In this document: positions 22,457 to 31,248 of the stretch, one piece after another
Layout: each line of letters starts with the position of its first letter
How positions within the stretch are numbered: position 1 is the first letter of the stretch
Source: SZUA-217 sp034658975
GTDB taxonomy: Bacteria > Actinomycetota > Acidimicrobiia > Spongiisociales > ZC4RG35
Direction: 5' to 3'
Assembly (NCBI GenBank): GCA_034658975.1
Contig: JAYEGJ010000036.1
Span: forward strand, 1-38,686
DNA length: 38,686 bases
Made by a program: the position numbers and the translations under genes
The notes under the pieces: generated by a model
The model's database searches: none
What the model saw: the letters and a program-made list of their open reading frames with translations, nothing else
Told to the model about the DNA's origin: nothing

Positions 22457-22537
22457 GGGAGCCCGTCAGGATAGTGGCAAAGCGACCTGAGGTAGTACGT
22501 CCCATATACGGGCCTAATCGCCTCGAGAAACGCGGAT

Positions 22538-23770
22538 TCAGCGTTTCGGAGGGGCGAAGATCGCCTCGGCGTCCTCACGGCTCATGGCCTGCTCGGGGTT
22601 GATCCCGTGGCGCACCACCGCGGCGTTGATACCCGTCTCGGGGTCCGGCAACTCGACGGGTGAGTCGCTGCCTCCGAGTAATGGTATGCCGGCTTCCATC
22701 ATCGAGCGGAACGGATAGGCGCGGCTCATTCGCAGCGGTCCAAGCCGCTTCTCCAGCCACGTCTCCTCCGAAGCGAGGAATGCAGGCTGGACCGAGGCGA
22801 CCACTCCAAGCCGGGCCATGCGATCGATCGTCTCATCGGTGAGAATCGATGCGTGTTCGATCCTCAATCGGCCGGGGTCGGCGCCACCCTGGATGAGTTC
22901 CTCGTGGACATCCAAGGCGAGGTCGTTCGCCCGGTCGCCGATGGCGTGGATGGCCACCACACCTCCGAGGTCCAGCGATGTCTGACCGAGTAGCAGTGCC
23001 TTCTCGTGCTGGATCCGAACGGTCCCGATCGTCTGGGCGTCGGAAAACGGTTCATACATGGCAGCTGTATGTCCGCCGAGGCTGCCGTCGGTGAAGTCCT
23101 TGTATCCGTGGAACCGGACGCGACCTTCGGCCCGGTCTATCCGCTCCTTGGCTCTCTCCAACTCGGATGGTGTCTCGGCGATGACCAGCACATCGACGTC
23201 GATGGGAAGGTCGTCCGCCAACCGCGTGAGTGTCTCCAACTCGTCTTCGACTCCACACCAGATCGATTCACCCACCGAGATGATCCCCGTCACCGAGCCT
23301 ATCCCCATTGCCGGGAGACGCTCGAGTGCCGACAGGATCTCTGCATCGGTGGGCGGCGGCGTGATGGGGGCCAAGGCTTGCGAAACAAGAGGAATGGCCG
23401 TCTCGCGGAGGATACCGTTGGGGCGTCCCGATGAGGTCCTGTCGAACGAGCCACCGTCGGGATCGACTGTGTCCTCGCTGATATGGGCCAGGGCAAGCGC
23501 GACGCTGTTGGCTACGGCGATGTGTCCGCAGTAGCGGTACAGGAGCACGGGGCGGTCGCTGATGACGTCGTCGAGGTCGGCCGCTGTCGGGAGGCGGCCC
23601 TCCCGGACCCCCTCGTCGTTGAACCGCTGCCCGATGATCGGTCCCTCGACCTCACCCGCGTGTCTGGCGAGCATCGCCATCACCTCGTCGAGACCGGCTG
23701 CGTTCATCAGTTCCAGCCCGTTGATTAGAGCGGCGTAGCCCATCGGATGGAAATGGTGATCGTGATACAT
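22538..23770 (-). CDS. Compact YtcJ-like amidohydrolase
   Basis: This is a TIM-barrel metal hydrolase of the amidohydrolase superfamily. Visible motifs are DHHFHPMG at residues 4-11 (the HxH site), VRFHGYKDFTDGSLGGHTA near 220, AIHAIGDRAND near 270, RIEHAS near 298 and GGSDSPVE near 372. At 410 residues it is about 120 shorter than typical YtcJ proteins. The N-terminal strands before the HxH motif and the C-terminal segment after the barrel are missing, so the small beta-sandwich domain is absent. The start is fixed by a TGATG overlap with the inositol monophosphatase gene. Substrate is unknown. Confidence 0.83.
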   Translation of the reverse strand: MYHDHHFHPMGYAALINGLELMNAAGLDEVMAMLARHAGEVEGPIIGQRFNDEGVREGRLPTAADLDDVISDRPVLLYRYCGHIAVANSVALALAHISEDTVDPDGGSFDRTSSGRPNGILRETAIPLVSQALAPITPPPTDAEILSALERLPAMGIGSVTGIISVGESIWCGVEDELETLTRLADDLPIDVDVLVIAETPSELERAKERIDRAEGRVRFHGYKDFTDGSLGGHTAAMYEPFSDAQTIGTVRIQHEKALLLGQTSLDLGGVVAIHAIGDRANDLALDVHEELIQGGADPGRLRIEHASILTDETIDRMARLGVVASVQPAFLASEETWLEKRLGPLRMSRAYPFRSMMEAGIPLLGGSDSPVELPDPETGINAAVVRHGINPEQAMSREDAEAIFAPPKR

Positions 23771-24576
23771 CAGAGGAGGTGTTGGGGCATGGTGTCGATG
23801 ACGATCTCACGAAGTTCCTCATGTACATGGCCGTTGGAGGCCACGAAGACCGGGGCCTCGAGTGTGTTGACCGTGCCGGTCTGGTCGGTGAACCTGCCAC
23901 CGGCCTCGATGACGAGGAGCATTCCCGCGGCCACGTCCCAAGGCTGCACGCCATGGATGCCGCCATGCTCCCAGTAGGCATCAAATCTTCCGCTGGCCAC
24001 CCAGGCCAGGTCGAGAGCGGCTGCTCCGAGACGGCGTGTTCCCTGGCAGCGAGCCATCACCTGCTCGACGACGGCGAGGTATGCCGCGGCGTACTCGCGA
24101 CGGTCGTAAGGAAACCCCGTTGCGACCAGTGAGCCGTCCAACCGTCTGGTGCCGGAGACCTCGAGAGGCTCCGCGTTCAAGGTGGCTCCTTTGCCCGCGA
24201 TTGCGACGTACTCATCGTTACGGGCAACATCGATGATGACGCCAACCAGGGGGCTGCCGTCCTCCCACAGGGCGACCGAGACGGCGACCTGGGGGACGCG
24301 GTGGACGTAGTTGACCGTGCCGTCCAAGGGATCGACGATCCACACCCTGCCTTGACGCCAATCAGGGCCCCCTTCTTCCTCGCCCAGGATGGAATCGTTG
24401 GGGAAATGCGACACGAGAACAGAGCGGATTGCCTGCTCGGCATCCCCATCAACCTGAGTCACCGGGTCGACAGCACTCTTCATCCTGGTGTCGAGTGTCT
24501 CGAAGAAACCGGTCTGGACGATGTCGGCGGCGGCGCGGGCAGCCCTGACAGCTACGAATACGTCGCCTTCCCACAT
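23770..24576 (-). CDS. Inositol monophosphatase family protein
   Basis: This is a magnesium-dependent sugar/inositol phosphatase of 268 residues. The metal-binding signature is present as GEEEGG (Glu about 66-68) and WIVDPLDGTVNYVHRVP (Asp82 and Asp85). The C-terminal signature is GVQPWDVAAGMLLVIEAGG. Family members act on inositol phosphate, histidinol phosphate or related substrates, so the substrate is open. The stop overlaps the amidohydrolase start by one base (TGATG). The ATG at 24576 lies in a 149-bp divergent region facing lnt. Confidence 0.92.
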   Translation of the reverse strand: MWEGDVFVAVRAARAAADIVQTGFFETLDTRMKSAVDPVTQVDGDAEQAIRSVLVSHFPNDSILGEEEGGPDWRQGRVWIVDPLDGTVNYVHRVPQVAVSVALWEDGSPLVGVIIDVARNDEYVAIAGKGATLNAEPLEVSGTRRLDGSLVATGFPYDRREYAAAYLAVVEQVMARCQGTRRLGAAALDLAWVASGRFDAYWEHGGIHGVQPWDVAAGMLLVIEAGGRFTDQTGTVNTLEAPVFVASNGHVHEELREIVIDTMPQHLL

Positions 24577-24662
24577 GGGGAGGGACTCTATTGCTCAGAT
24601 TTGATCCGAATGCCGCGGGGCGCGTGCTGCGGCCTTGGTTGAGTGAATTCCGCGTTCTCCGC

Positions 24663-24700
24663 GGCGCAGATTCGGTATACCGACTCCACAGCATTAGGAA
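24663..24700. repeat. Dispersed palindrome-ACAGCATTAG repeat, copy B
   Basis: GGCGCAG is followed by the palindrome TCGGTATACCGA (24672-24683) and ACAGCATTAG (24688-24697) plus GAA. Composition and spacing match copy A. It lies between the inositol monophosphatase and lnt genes, about 26 bp before the chosen lnt start. Confidence 0.75.
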
Positions 24701-24725
24701 ACGGGTTGTCCCTACCCTCCCGTGC

Positions 24726-26183
24726 GTGAAAGCAGTCCTGGCAGCCCTCGCCGGAGGGATCGTCTCGGTCCTGGCGTTCCCCCCCTATGGGCCGGGTTGG
24801 CTGGTAGTCCTCGGTGTTGCCCTCTTCCTGTGGGCCCTGCGCCTGGCATCGGACCGTCGACAGGGCCTCCTCATCGGCGCCGTCTACGGGCTCGTCTTCT
24901 TCTCCGGGCTCATCTGGTGGCTGGCCGAGCTTGAACTGATCGCACTTCTTCTGGTTCCCGTTCAGGCGGCCTTTTTCGCTCTCTACGGGTGGTGGGTGTC
25001 CCGCTACAACGACCACTCACCTGCGGTGTGGCTGGCCGCTGCCGTAGGCGGTTGGGCCTTTATGGAGATCTTCCGCTACCGCTTCCCGGTCGGTGGATTC
25101 GAATGGGGTGCCGCCGGGTATGCCTTATCAGACAACATCTTCACGCGAATCCCTGCCGCCGTGATCGGCACCACCGGCCTGACGATCCTCATTGTTCTGA
25201 TCGGAGCGGTGCTGGCTCAAATGGTGACGCAGAAGGCTGACCGGTCGACGGCGATCGGGACGGGAGTAGCTGTGCTTGTTTTAGGCGGGTCGTTCCTCTG
25301 GATGCTCATGACTCCGACGGATGATGCAGAGCCGGTGGAACAAGTAGCCATCGTCCAGGGCTCCACGCCATGCCCGTTCGAGCACTGTTCGCCGAATGAG
25401 CGTCTCCGAACCTTCGAGCAGCATCTCGAACTGACCAAGACCATCCCGGACGACTCCGTCGACTTGGTGATCTGGTCGGAGGGCTCAACCGGTTCCACCA
25501 ACGCCGACCCGGTGCTCAACCCCGAGGTTGGTGCCGCCATTGCCGAGCAGGCCCGTCGTCTCAACGCCTGGTTTCTGGTGGGCGGCGACCGTCCGGTCAG
25601 CGACACCGAGTGGATCAATGCCAACGTCGTCTTCAATCCCGACGGAGAGATTGTGGGTGAGTACCGCAAGCAGCATCCCGTGCCGTTTGGCGAGTACATC
25701 CCGCTTCGTCCACTCTTCGATTGGATCCCGGCCCTCGATCGCGTGCCCCGCGACCAGATTCCGGGAGACGGTCCGGTCGTCTTCGACACCGGCAACTACA
25801 CGCTGGGATCGGTCATCAGCTTCGAAGGCGGGTTCTCCAGGTACTCCCTGGAGCATCGACGATCCGGAGCCGACATCATGGTGGTCGCCACCAACGAAGC
25901 CTCCTATGGGCTCGCCCCGACCTCAGACCAGTTCATCGGCATGACCCGGATGCGGGCAGTGGAGCTGGGCGTTCCGGTGATTCATGCCGCTGTCACCGGG
26001 AAGTCCACTTTCGCCGACCCGAACGGCGATATCTTCGAGACCACAGGGTTGGGAACACAAGAGATCGCACTGAGGGCTCTCGGCGCAGACCGGGAGACTC
26101 CTTACACCTTTCTTGGGGACCTTGTCCTCTACCTTTCGGCCGTCGTGAGTGTTCTCATATGGTGGCGAGCTCGCGCGGTGTAG
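24726..26183 (+). CDS. lnt: Apolipoprotein N-acyltransferase
   Basis: This membrane enzyme adds the third acyl chain to lipoproteins. It has about six N-terminal membrane helices (residues 5-215) and a periplasmic-side nitrilase-like domain (about 225-455). The domain carries the Glu of WSEGSTGS, the Lys of YRKQHPVPFGEYIP and a final membrane helix at the C-terminus. The usual catalytic Cys position appears in VISFEGGFSRYS, where typical Lnt has CYE and this protein has Phe-Glu, which is odd. The chosen GTG at 24726 begins VKAVLAALAGG. The frame is open to TTG 24591, but that extension covers an intergenic repeat. The gene is followed by acs at 34 bp. Confidence 0.82.
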   Translation: MKAVLAALAGGIVSVLAFPPYGPGWLVVLGVALFLWALRLASDRRQGLLIGAVYGLVFFSGLIWWLAELELIALLLVPVQAAFFALYGWWVSRYNDHSPAVWLAAAVGGWAFMEIFRYRFPVGGFEWGAAGYALSDNIFTRIPAAVIGTTGLTILIVLIGAVLAQMVTQKADRSTAIGTGVAVLVLGGSFLWMLMTPTDDAEPVEQVAIVQGSTPCPFEHCSPNERLRTFEQHLELTKTIPDDSVDLVIWSEGSTGSTNADPVLNPEVGAAIAEQARRLNAWFLVGGDRPVSDTEWINANVVFNPDGEIVGEYRKQHPVPFGEYIPLRPLFDWIPALDRVPRDQIPGDGPVVFDTGNYTLGSVISFEGGFSRYSLEHRRSGADIMVVATNEASYGLAPTSDQFIGMTRMRAVELGVPVIHAAVTGKSTFADPNGDIFETTGLGTQEIALRALGADRETPYTFLGDLVLYLSAVVSVLIWWRARAV

Positions 26184-26217
26184 CTTCCGCTCGACCGAAT
26201 TCATCTAAGGAGTAACC

Positions 26218-28167
26218 ATGACGCAGGCTCTGGAGAACCTGCTCCAGGAAGAGCGCATTTTTGCGCCTTCGGAAGATTTCATTGCCCAGGCCAACGCCAG
26301 GCCCGGTGTGCACGAAGAGGCCACCGAGGACTATCAGGCGTTTTGGCAGAAGCAGGCACTCGATCGGATCACCTGGTTCAAGGAGCCGACCGAGGTTCTC
26401 GACGATTCGAACCCGCCGTTCTACAAGTGGTTCAAGGACGGCGAACTCAACTTGACCTACAACTGCCTCGATCGACATCTCGATGAGCATGGGGACCAGG
26501 TCGCTTATCACTGGATCGGCGAGCCCGGTGACACCCGAACCCTCACCTATTCAGATCTCGCAGTAGAGGTCAACAAGTTCGCCAACGGCCTCAAGAGCCT
26601 GGGCATGGAGAAGGGCGACCGGGTCGCCATCTACATGGGAATGGTTCTCGAGTTGCCCGTTGCGATGCTGGCCTGCGCCCGTCTGGGATTGGTCCATTCT
26701 GTTGTCTTCGGCGGCTTCTCGACCGACGCCCTCGCCAGTCGAATCGAGGACACCGAAGCCCGTTTGGTCATCACCCAGGATGGCTCGTGGCGAGCCGGCA
26801 GGATCACCGAGTTGAAGGGGAACACGGACGCCGCGGTCTCCCAGACTCCCAGTGTCGAGCACGTGATCGTGGTCAACCGCACCGACCACGACGTCAGCAT
26901 GACGGAGGGTCGCGACATCTGGTGGCACGACCTCGTCGATGGACAGTCCGACGAATGCGCCCCTGCCGTTCTCAACGCCGAGGATCCGCTGTACATCCTC
27001 TACACGTCCGGCACAACCGGGAAGCCGAAGGGGATCGTCCACACTCAGGGCGGTTATCTCACCGCGGTAATGACCACGCACAGCTATGTCTTCGATATCA
27101 AGCCCGACGAAGACGTCTACTGGTGTGGCGCCGACATCGGCTGGGTGACGGGACACAGCTACATCGTCTACGGGCCGCTGGCAAACCGCACCACGAGTGT
27201 GATGTATGAGGGTGCTCCCAACTTCCCGGACTTCGACCGCCTGTGGCAAATCATCGAGGACCACAAGGTCACGGTGTTTTACACCGCCCCAACCGCCATT
27301 CGTGCCTTCATGAAATGGGGCGACGAGCACGTCGCCAAGCACGACCTGTCCTCGCTCCGCTTGATCGGAACGGTGGGCGAGCCCATCAACCCCGAAGCGT
27401 GGATCTGGTACAACGAGATGATCGGCGGCGGCACCTGCCCGATCGTCGACACGTGGTGGCAGACCGAGACGGGTTCGATCATGATCACCCCGCTTCCCGG
27501 CGTGGTTTCGACCAAGCCTGGCTCGGCAACACTGCCGTTCCCCGGCACGGTTGCCGATGTCGTCAATGAGCAGGGCGAATCCGTTCCGCTGGGTGGTGGC
27601 GGCTTCCTCGTCATCGACCAGCCCTGGCCTTCGATGGCCCGGACCATCTACGGTGACGATCAGCGATTCATCGATACCTACTGGACCAGGTTCCCCGGCC
27701 GTTACTTCCCCGGAGATGGCTGCAAGCGGGATGAGGACGGATACTTCTGGCTGTTGGGACGAGTCGACGACATCATGCTGGTGTCCGGCCACAACATCTC
27801 CACGACGGAGGTCGAGTCGGCTCTGGTCAGTCACCCTTCGGTGGCCGAGGCTGCCGTGGTCGGCCGAAAGGACGAACTGACCGGCCAGGCGATCGCAGCG
27901 TTCGTGACCCTGCGCGGTTCGATCACAGGCGACGAGGCACTGATTGCCGAGTTGCGCGACCACGTCGCACACACGCTGGGACCGATCGGAAAGCCGAAGT
28001 CCATAGTGTTCACGGCCGACCTGCCCAAGACCCGCTCCGGCAAGATCATGCGGAGACTTCTTCAGGACATCTCTGAGGATCGCAAGCTTGGCGACGTGAC
28101 CACATTGGCCAACGCCGACATCGTCAGCGAGATCGCCGCCAAGTCCACCACCTCGAGCGAAGACTGA
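26218..28167 (+). CDS. acs: Acetyl-CoA synthetase
   Basis: This AMP-forming ligase turns acetate, ATP and CoA into acetyl-CoA. The 649 residues have the family length. Core motifs are YILYTSGTTGKPKGIVHTQGG (about 259-279), WWQTETGS near 416 and the C-terminal GRVDDIMLVSGHNIST. The final KTRSGKIMRR contains the Lys that is acetylated to regulate Acs in many bacteria. AAGGAG at 26207-26212 fixes the ATG. It lies just downstream of lnt and ends at a long terminator stem. Confidence 0.96.
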   Translation: MTQALENLLQEERIFAPSEDFIAQANARPGVHEEATEDYQAFWQKQALDRITWFKEPTEVLDDSNPPFYKWFKDGELNLTYNCLDRHLDEHGDQVAYHWIGEPGDTRTLTYSDLAVEVNKFANGLKSLGMEKGDRVAIYMGMVLELPVAMLACARLGLVHSVVFGGFSTDALASRIEDTEARLVITQDGSWRAGRITELKGNTDAAVSQTPSVEHVIVVNRTDHDVSMTEGRDIWWHDLVDGQSDECAPAVLNAEDPLYILYTSGTTGKPKGIVHTQGGYLTAVMTTHSYVFDIKPDEDVYWCGADIGWVTGHSYIVYGPLANRTTSVMYEGAPNFPDFDRLWQIIEDHKVTVFYTAPTAIRAFMKWGDEHVAKHDLSSLRLIGTVGEPINPEAWIWYNEMIGGGTCPIVDTWWQTETGSIMITPLPGVVSTKPGSATLPFPGTVADVVNEQGESVPLGGGGFLVIDQPWPSMARTIYGDDQRFIDTYWTRFPGRYFPGDGCKRDEDGYFWLLGRVDDIMLVSGHNISTTEVESALVSHPSVAEAAVVGRKDELTGQAIAAFVTLRGSITGDEALIAELRDHVAHTLGPIGKPKSIVFTADLPKTRSGKIMRRLLQDISEDRKLGDVTTLANADIVSEIAAKSTTSSED

Positions 28168-28174
28168 TCTACCA

Positions 28175-28211
28175 GTGCAGTGGGTGCCGCGTGTCGCGGT
28201 GCCCACTGCAC
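28175..28211. terminator. Long bidirectional terminator stem
   Basis: GTGCAGTGGG (28175-28184) pairs with CCCACTGCAC (28202-28211). The stem continues through two G-T wobbles into CCGCG/CGCGG, giving about 17 bp with a three-base loop. It separates the convergent acs and MBL-fold genes. Confidence 0.75.
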
Positions 28212-28225
28212 GTCGGTTCGAGCAA

Positions 28226-29017
28226 TCAGAGGCTTGCGGCTAGCTCCTTGACTGCGTCGGACGCGCCAGTCACCACCGGGTCCCCATGCCCGAACAGCAC
28301 AACTTCGTAGTCGAAGCTGGCGAGCTTCTGTACTGAGGCATTCGCCAGGTCCATGTTCTCCGAGAAACTCGGGTTGGCACCAGTGACAGTGCCGTCGGCG
28401 CCGTTCATGGCGTCGCCTGCCACCAGCACGCCTCCGGCCGCATCCAGCACCGAAATGTGACCGGGTGTGTGCCCGGGAGTCTCGATGATGTCCAGATCGA
28501 AAACCGAGTCGCCGTCGCCGACAGGCGTCCCGACCGTTGTGGCACTGATTCCCGAAATGTCACCATCACCTGCGTACCAGGGGGCTCCCCCGGAGGCTTC
28601 GACAACTGCGGCCAGACTCCCCTGATGATCGGGATGCCGATGGGTGAGGATCACATGACCGACGGCTCCCCACTCGAGCCCGATCCCCCGCAGGCCCGCC
28701 TCGATGTCCGGAGCGCTCCCTCCCACACCGGTGTCGACTACTGCTGCCTCGCCTCCCCGGAAGAGAATGTAGGCCGAGACGAATTCGAGCTGAACCCGTT
28801 GCCATCCAGCGTCGGAAGACGGGCTCTCGGTTGTCGTTGGGGTCGTCGTGGTCGACGTTGGAGGGGCAAGCGACGTCGCCGCACTCGCGGTGGTAGAAGT
28901 CGAGGCAGCGGTCTGCTCGGAGGAACATGCGGCCGTCCCGAGAATCATCACTGCCAGCCCTGCCTTTCCCATATCGCGTATGAGAATCCTGCGCGTGAGG
29001 AGCGAGTGATAGGTCAT
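28226..29017 (-). CDS. Exported MBL-fold hydrolase
   Basis: This metallo-beta-lactamase-fold protein has 263 residues from ATG 29017. The N-terminus has Arg-Arg (LTRRILIRD) followed by a hydrophobic stretch and LGTAACSS, suggesting a Tat-type signal and possible lipidation at the Cys. A Ser/Thr-rich linker follows. The catalytic domain shows VVDTG, THRHPDHQG (HxHxDH), TPGHTPGHISV, AGDAMNG and FGHGDPV, the usual metal ligands for hydrolases such as glyoxalase II or lactonase types. The substrate is unknown. It is divergent from the TrpB2 gene with a 64-bp gap. Confidence 0.88.
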   Translation of the reverse strand: MTYHSLLTRRILIRDMGKAGLAVMILGTAACSSEQTAASTSTTASAATSLAPPTSTTTTPTTTESPSSDAGWQRVQLEFVSAYILFRGGEAAVVDTGVGGSAPDIEAGLRGIGLEWGAVGHVILTHRHPDHQGSLAAVVEASGGAPWYAGDGDISGISATTVGTPVGDGDSVFDLDIIETPGHTPGHISVLDAAGGVLVAGDAMNGADGTVTGANPSFSENMDLANASVQKLASFDYEVVLFGHGDPVVTGASDAVKELAASL

Positions 29018-29069
29018 ATCTCGAGAGCCTATGCGACGGCCGGCCCGGCACGCGCCCATCGAGTTCGCC

Positions 29070-29075
29070 TATCTT
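29070..29075 (+). promoter_or_regulatory. Candidate -10 of trpB2
   Basis: TATCTT (TAnnnT) lies six bases before the ATG at 29082. With normal spacing the transcript would begin at or very near the start codon, that is leaderless. There is no clear -35. Confidence 0.35.
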
Positions 29076-29081
29076 GGCCTA

Positions 29082-30440
29082 ATGACTACCAAGATCATCC
29101 TTCCGGAGTCGGAACTGCCGACTCATTGGTACAACATCGTCCCCGACCTGCCGACGCCACCGCCGCCGGTGCTCCACCCGGGCACACACGAGCCGGTAGG
29201 TCCCGATGACCTGGCGCCGCTGTTTCCGATGGATCTCATCCTGCAACTGGTCTCGCCTGACAGTTTCATCGAGATTCCTGAGGAGATCCGCGAGGTCTAT
29301 CGGCTGTGGCGTCCCTCTCCGCTCTATAGGGCGCATGGGCTCGAGGCTCTGATCGGTGGACCGGCCCGTATCTACTACAAGTACGAAGGCGTCAGCCCGG
29401 TGGGTTCGCACAAGCCCAACACCGCTGTTGCCCAGGCCTACTACAACACCAAGGCCGGCGTCAGGAAGCTGTCGACCGAGACCGGGGCAGGACAATGGGG
29501 CTCTGCCCTTGCCTTTGCCTGCTCCCTGTTTGGCCTCGACTGCGAGGTCTACATGGTGCGTGCTTCGTTCGATCAGAAGCCGGCCCGTAAAGCGATGATT
29601 GAGACGTTCGGCGCCACCATCTATCCGTCGCCATCGACCAACACCCAATATGGCAGCTCGGTTCTCGAGGCGGACCCGGACACCCCGGGCAGCCTCGGAA
29701 TCGCAATCTCCGAGGCAGTTGAGGTCGCCGCCACCAACGACGACGTCAAATACTCGCTGGGCTCCGTGCTCGACTTCGTGTTGATGCATCAGACGATCAT
29801 TGGCGAGGAGGCCCTCAAGCAGCTCGCCCTTGTAGGCGAGACACCCGATGTGGTCATCGGATGCGCCGGCGGCGGATCGAATTTCGCTGGTCTTGCCTTC
29901 CCGTTCGTAAGGGAGAAGATGGCCGGCAACATGAACCCCGTGATTCGTGCGGTGGAGCCGGCGGCGGCGCCATCACTTACCCGAGGCAGCTATCAGTTCG
30001 ACTTTGGGGATACCGGACAGATGACGCCATTGGTCAAGATGCACACGCTGGGTCATCCATTCATCCCGGATCCGATTCATGCGGGTGGCCTTCGCTACCA
30101 CGGGATGGCTCCGCTGGTCTCGCATCTTCTCGAGCTTGATCTCATCGAGGCCGATTCCCTGCATCAGACGGAGACGTTCGCCAGTGCGGTGAAGTTCGCC
30201 AAGGTCGAGGGAATCATTCCCGGTCCCGAGCCGACCCATGCGGTGGCGTCAGCGATGATGGAGGCGGAGAAGGCCAAGGAGTCTGGTGAGGAGAAGGTGA
30301 TCCTCTTCAACCTCAGTGGCCACGGTCACTTCGATATGGCCGCCTACCAGGCGTACTTCAACGATGAGCTCGTCGACTACGAGCACCCACAGGATCGCAT
30401 CGCCGATGCCATGGCCCAGGTGCCACCGGTCGCCGAATAG
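29082..30440 (+). CDS. TrpB-like (TrpB2) pyridoxal-phosphate synthase
   Basis: This is tryptophan synthase beta chain 2, which condenses indole with serine. The 452 residues begin MTTKIILPESELPTHWYNI, as TrpB2 proteins do. The cofactor Lys is in VSPVGSHKPNTA (about residue 110), the phosphate loop is GCAGGGSNFAGLAF near 263, and the C-terminus has HFDMAAYQAY. TrpB2 is longer than TrpB1 and often lies outside the trp operon, as it does here. The ATG at 29082 was chosen over an upstream in-frame start because family similarity begins there. A 26-bp inverted repeat follows the stop. Confidence 0.93.
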   Translation: MTTKIILPESELPTHWYNIVPDLPTPPPPVLHPGTHEPVGPDDLAPLFPMDLILQLVSPDSFIEIPEEIREVYRLWRPSPLYRAHGLEALIGGPARIYYKYEGVSPVGSHKPNTAVAQAYYNTKAGVRKLSTETGAGQWGSALAFACSLFGLDCEVYMVRASFDQKPARKAMIETFGATIYPSPSTNTQYGSSVLEADPDTPGSLGIAISEAVEVAATNDDVKYSLGSVLDFVLMHQTIIGEEALKQLALVGETPDVVIGCAGGGSNFAGLAFPFVREKMAGNMNPVIRAVEPAAAPSLTRGSYQFDFGDTGQMTPLVKMHTLGHPFIPDPIHAGGLRYHGMAPLVSHLLELDLIEADSLHQTETFASAVKFAKVEGIIPGPEPTHAVASAMMEAEKAKESGEEKVILFNLSGHGHFDMAAYQAYFNDELVDYEHPQDRIADAMAQVPPVAE

Positions 30441-30449
30441 GAGTTTCAG

Positions 30450-30504
30450 ACCGTTCTGTGCGGGTTAGTTACGCGTCACGCGTAGTAAACCCGCACAGAA
30501 CGGT
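30450..30504. terminator. Very long inverted repeat between convergent genes
   Basis: Two 26-base arms (30450-30475 and 30479-30504) flank a TCA loop. The outer 17 bp starting ACCGTTCTGTGCGGGTT are perfect, then comes a 3-base internal mismatch and six more pairs (TACGCG/CGCGTA). It starts 10 bp after the trpB2 stop. The 3' end and stop codon of the minus-strand lipoprotein gene are inside it. Bidirectional termination is the simplest role. Confidence 0.8.
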
Positions 30505-31116
30505 TGTTCTCGAGAAGTCGGCGTTGTCCAGTGGCCAGTCGCGCACATCCGAGGAATCCGGATTGGTGAAGCCAACGCCGGCTATCACTCGCACACGGTC
30601 CGACTGGTATGCGACCGCTTCACCCTCGGCGGCAAATTGGTCCAGCATCACGAAGAGCTCGGTAAATGGGGTGGAGGAGTCCGGCTCAACCCCGAGGGCA
30701 TAGACCGAAGATGAGTGTTCGCCTTCACTATCCCAGTAGGTAATCACTTCGATAGTGCCGTCGCCGACAAAGAAGGCGGGGATGTCGTTCTCCATGTCGG
30801 GTAGCCCGATCCTGTCGATGAGCTCCAAGATGGTGTTCATCTGGTCGTCGTTGATCTGGCTAACCAGATAGTTGGGAAGAAGGGGTCCCGGGTAGATCGC
30901 GATGGTCGGGCCCGTGTGGATCAGTCGACCGCCGGCGAGAAGGGTGTAGGTGGGCCCGCTTCCGAGAACAAATTCCACCGGGGCGAAACCACCCTCGGTG
31001 CGAACCTGGAGGAGAGGTGCGTCGGGATCTGACGGGCGAGTAACTTCGCTGCCGCTGCCACATGCGGCCAGGGTCAATGCCAAGATGACGAGCAGGCTGA
31101 GGGTCTTCCTTCTCAT
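30469..31116 (-). CDS. Lipoprotein of unknown function
   Basis: The 215-residue protein from ATG 31116 begins MRRKTLSLLVILALTLAACGSG, a signal peptide with a canonical lipobox (LAAC, Cys19). The mature part is acidic and probably beta-rich, with TYTLLAGGRLIHTGPT, DDQMNTILELIDRIGLP and EVITYWDSEGEHSSSVYALG segments. No family is recognised. The last ten residues (VLCGFTTRDA) are encoded within the inverted repeat shared with the trpB2 terminator. Surface location is likely. Confidence 0.82.
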   Translation of the reverse strand: MRRKTLSLLVILALTLAACGSGSEVTRPSDPDAPLLQVRTEGGFAPVEFVLGSGPTYTLLAGGRLIHTGPTIAIYPGPLLPNYLVSQINDDQMNTILELIDRIGLPDMENDIPAFFVGDGTIEVITYWDSEGEHSSSVYALGVEPDSSTPFTELFVMLDQFAAEGEAVAYQSDRVRVIAGVGFTNPDSSDVRDWPLDNADFSRTTVLCGFTTRDA

Positions 31117-31197
31117 GTCGCTTAGATGATTCGCCACCCCGGATGGTTCCCCTGGCAACCGAGTCCTCTAATCAACTCCTGGCCAAGCTGACATAGC

Positions 31198-31224
31198 GAG
31201 ACCCCCGGTGATTGCGGGGGTCTC
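31198..31224 (-). terminator. Terminator of the small secreted protein gene
   Basis: GAGACCCCC (31198-31206) pairs with GGGGGTCTC (31216-31224) around a nine-base loop. It is 24 bp past the stop of the gene at 31249-31533. Confidence 0.75.
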
Positions 31225-31248
31225 TGCGATCGTGGGGTTTGCCGTTCC

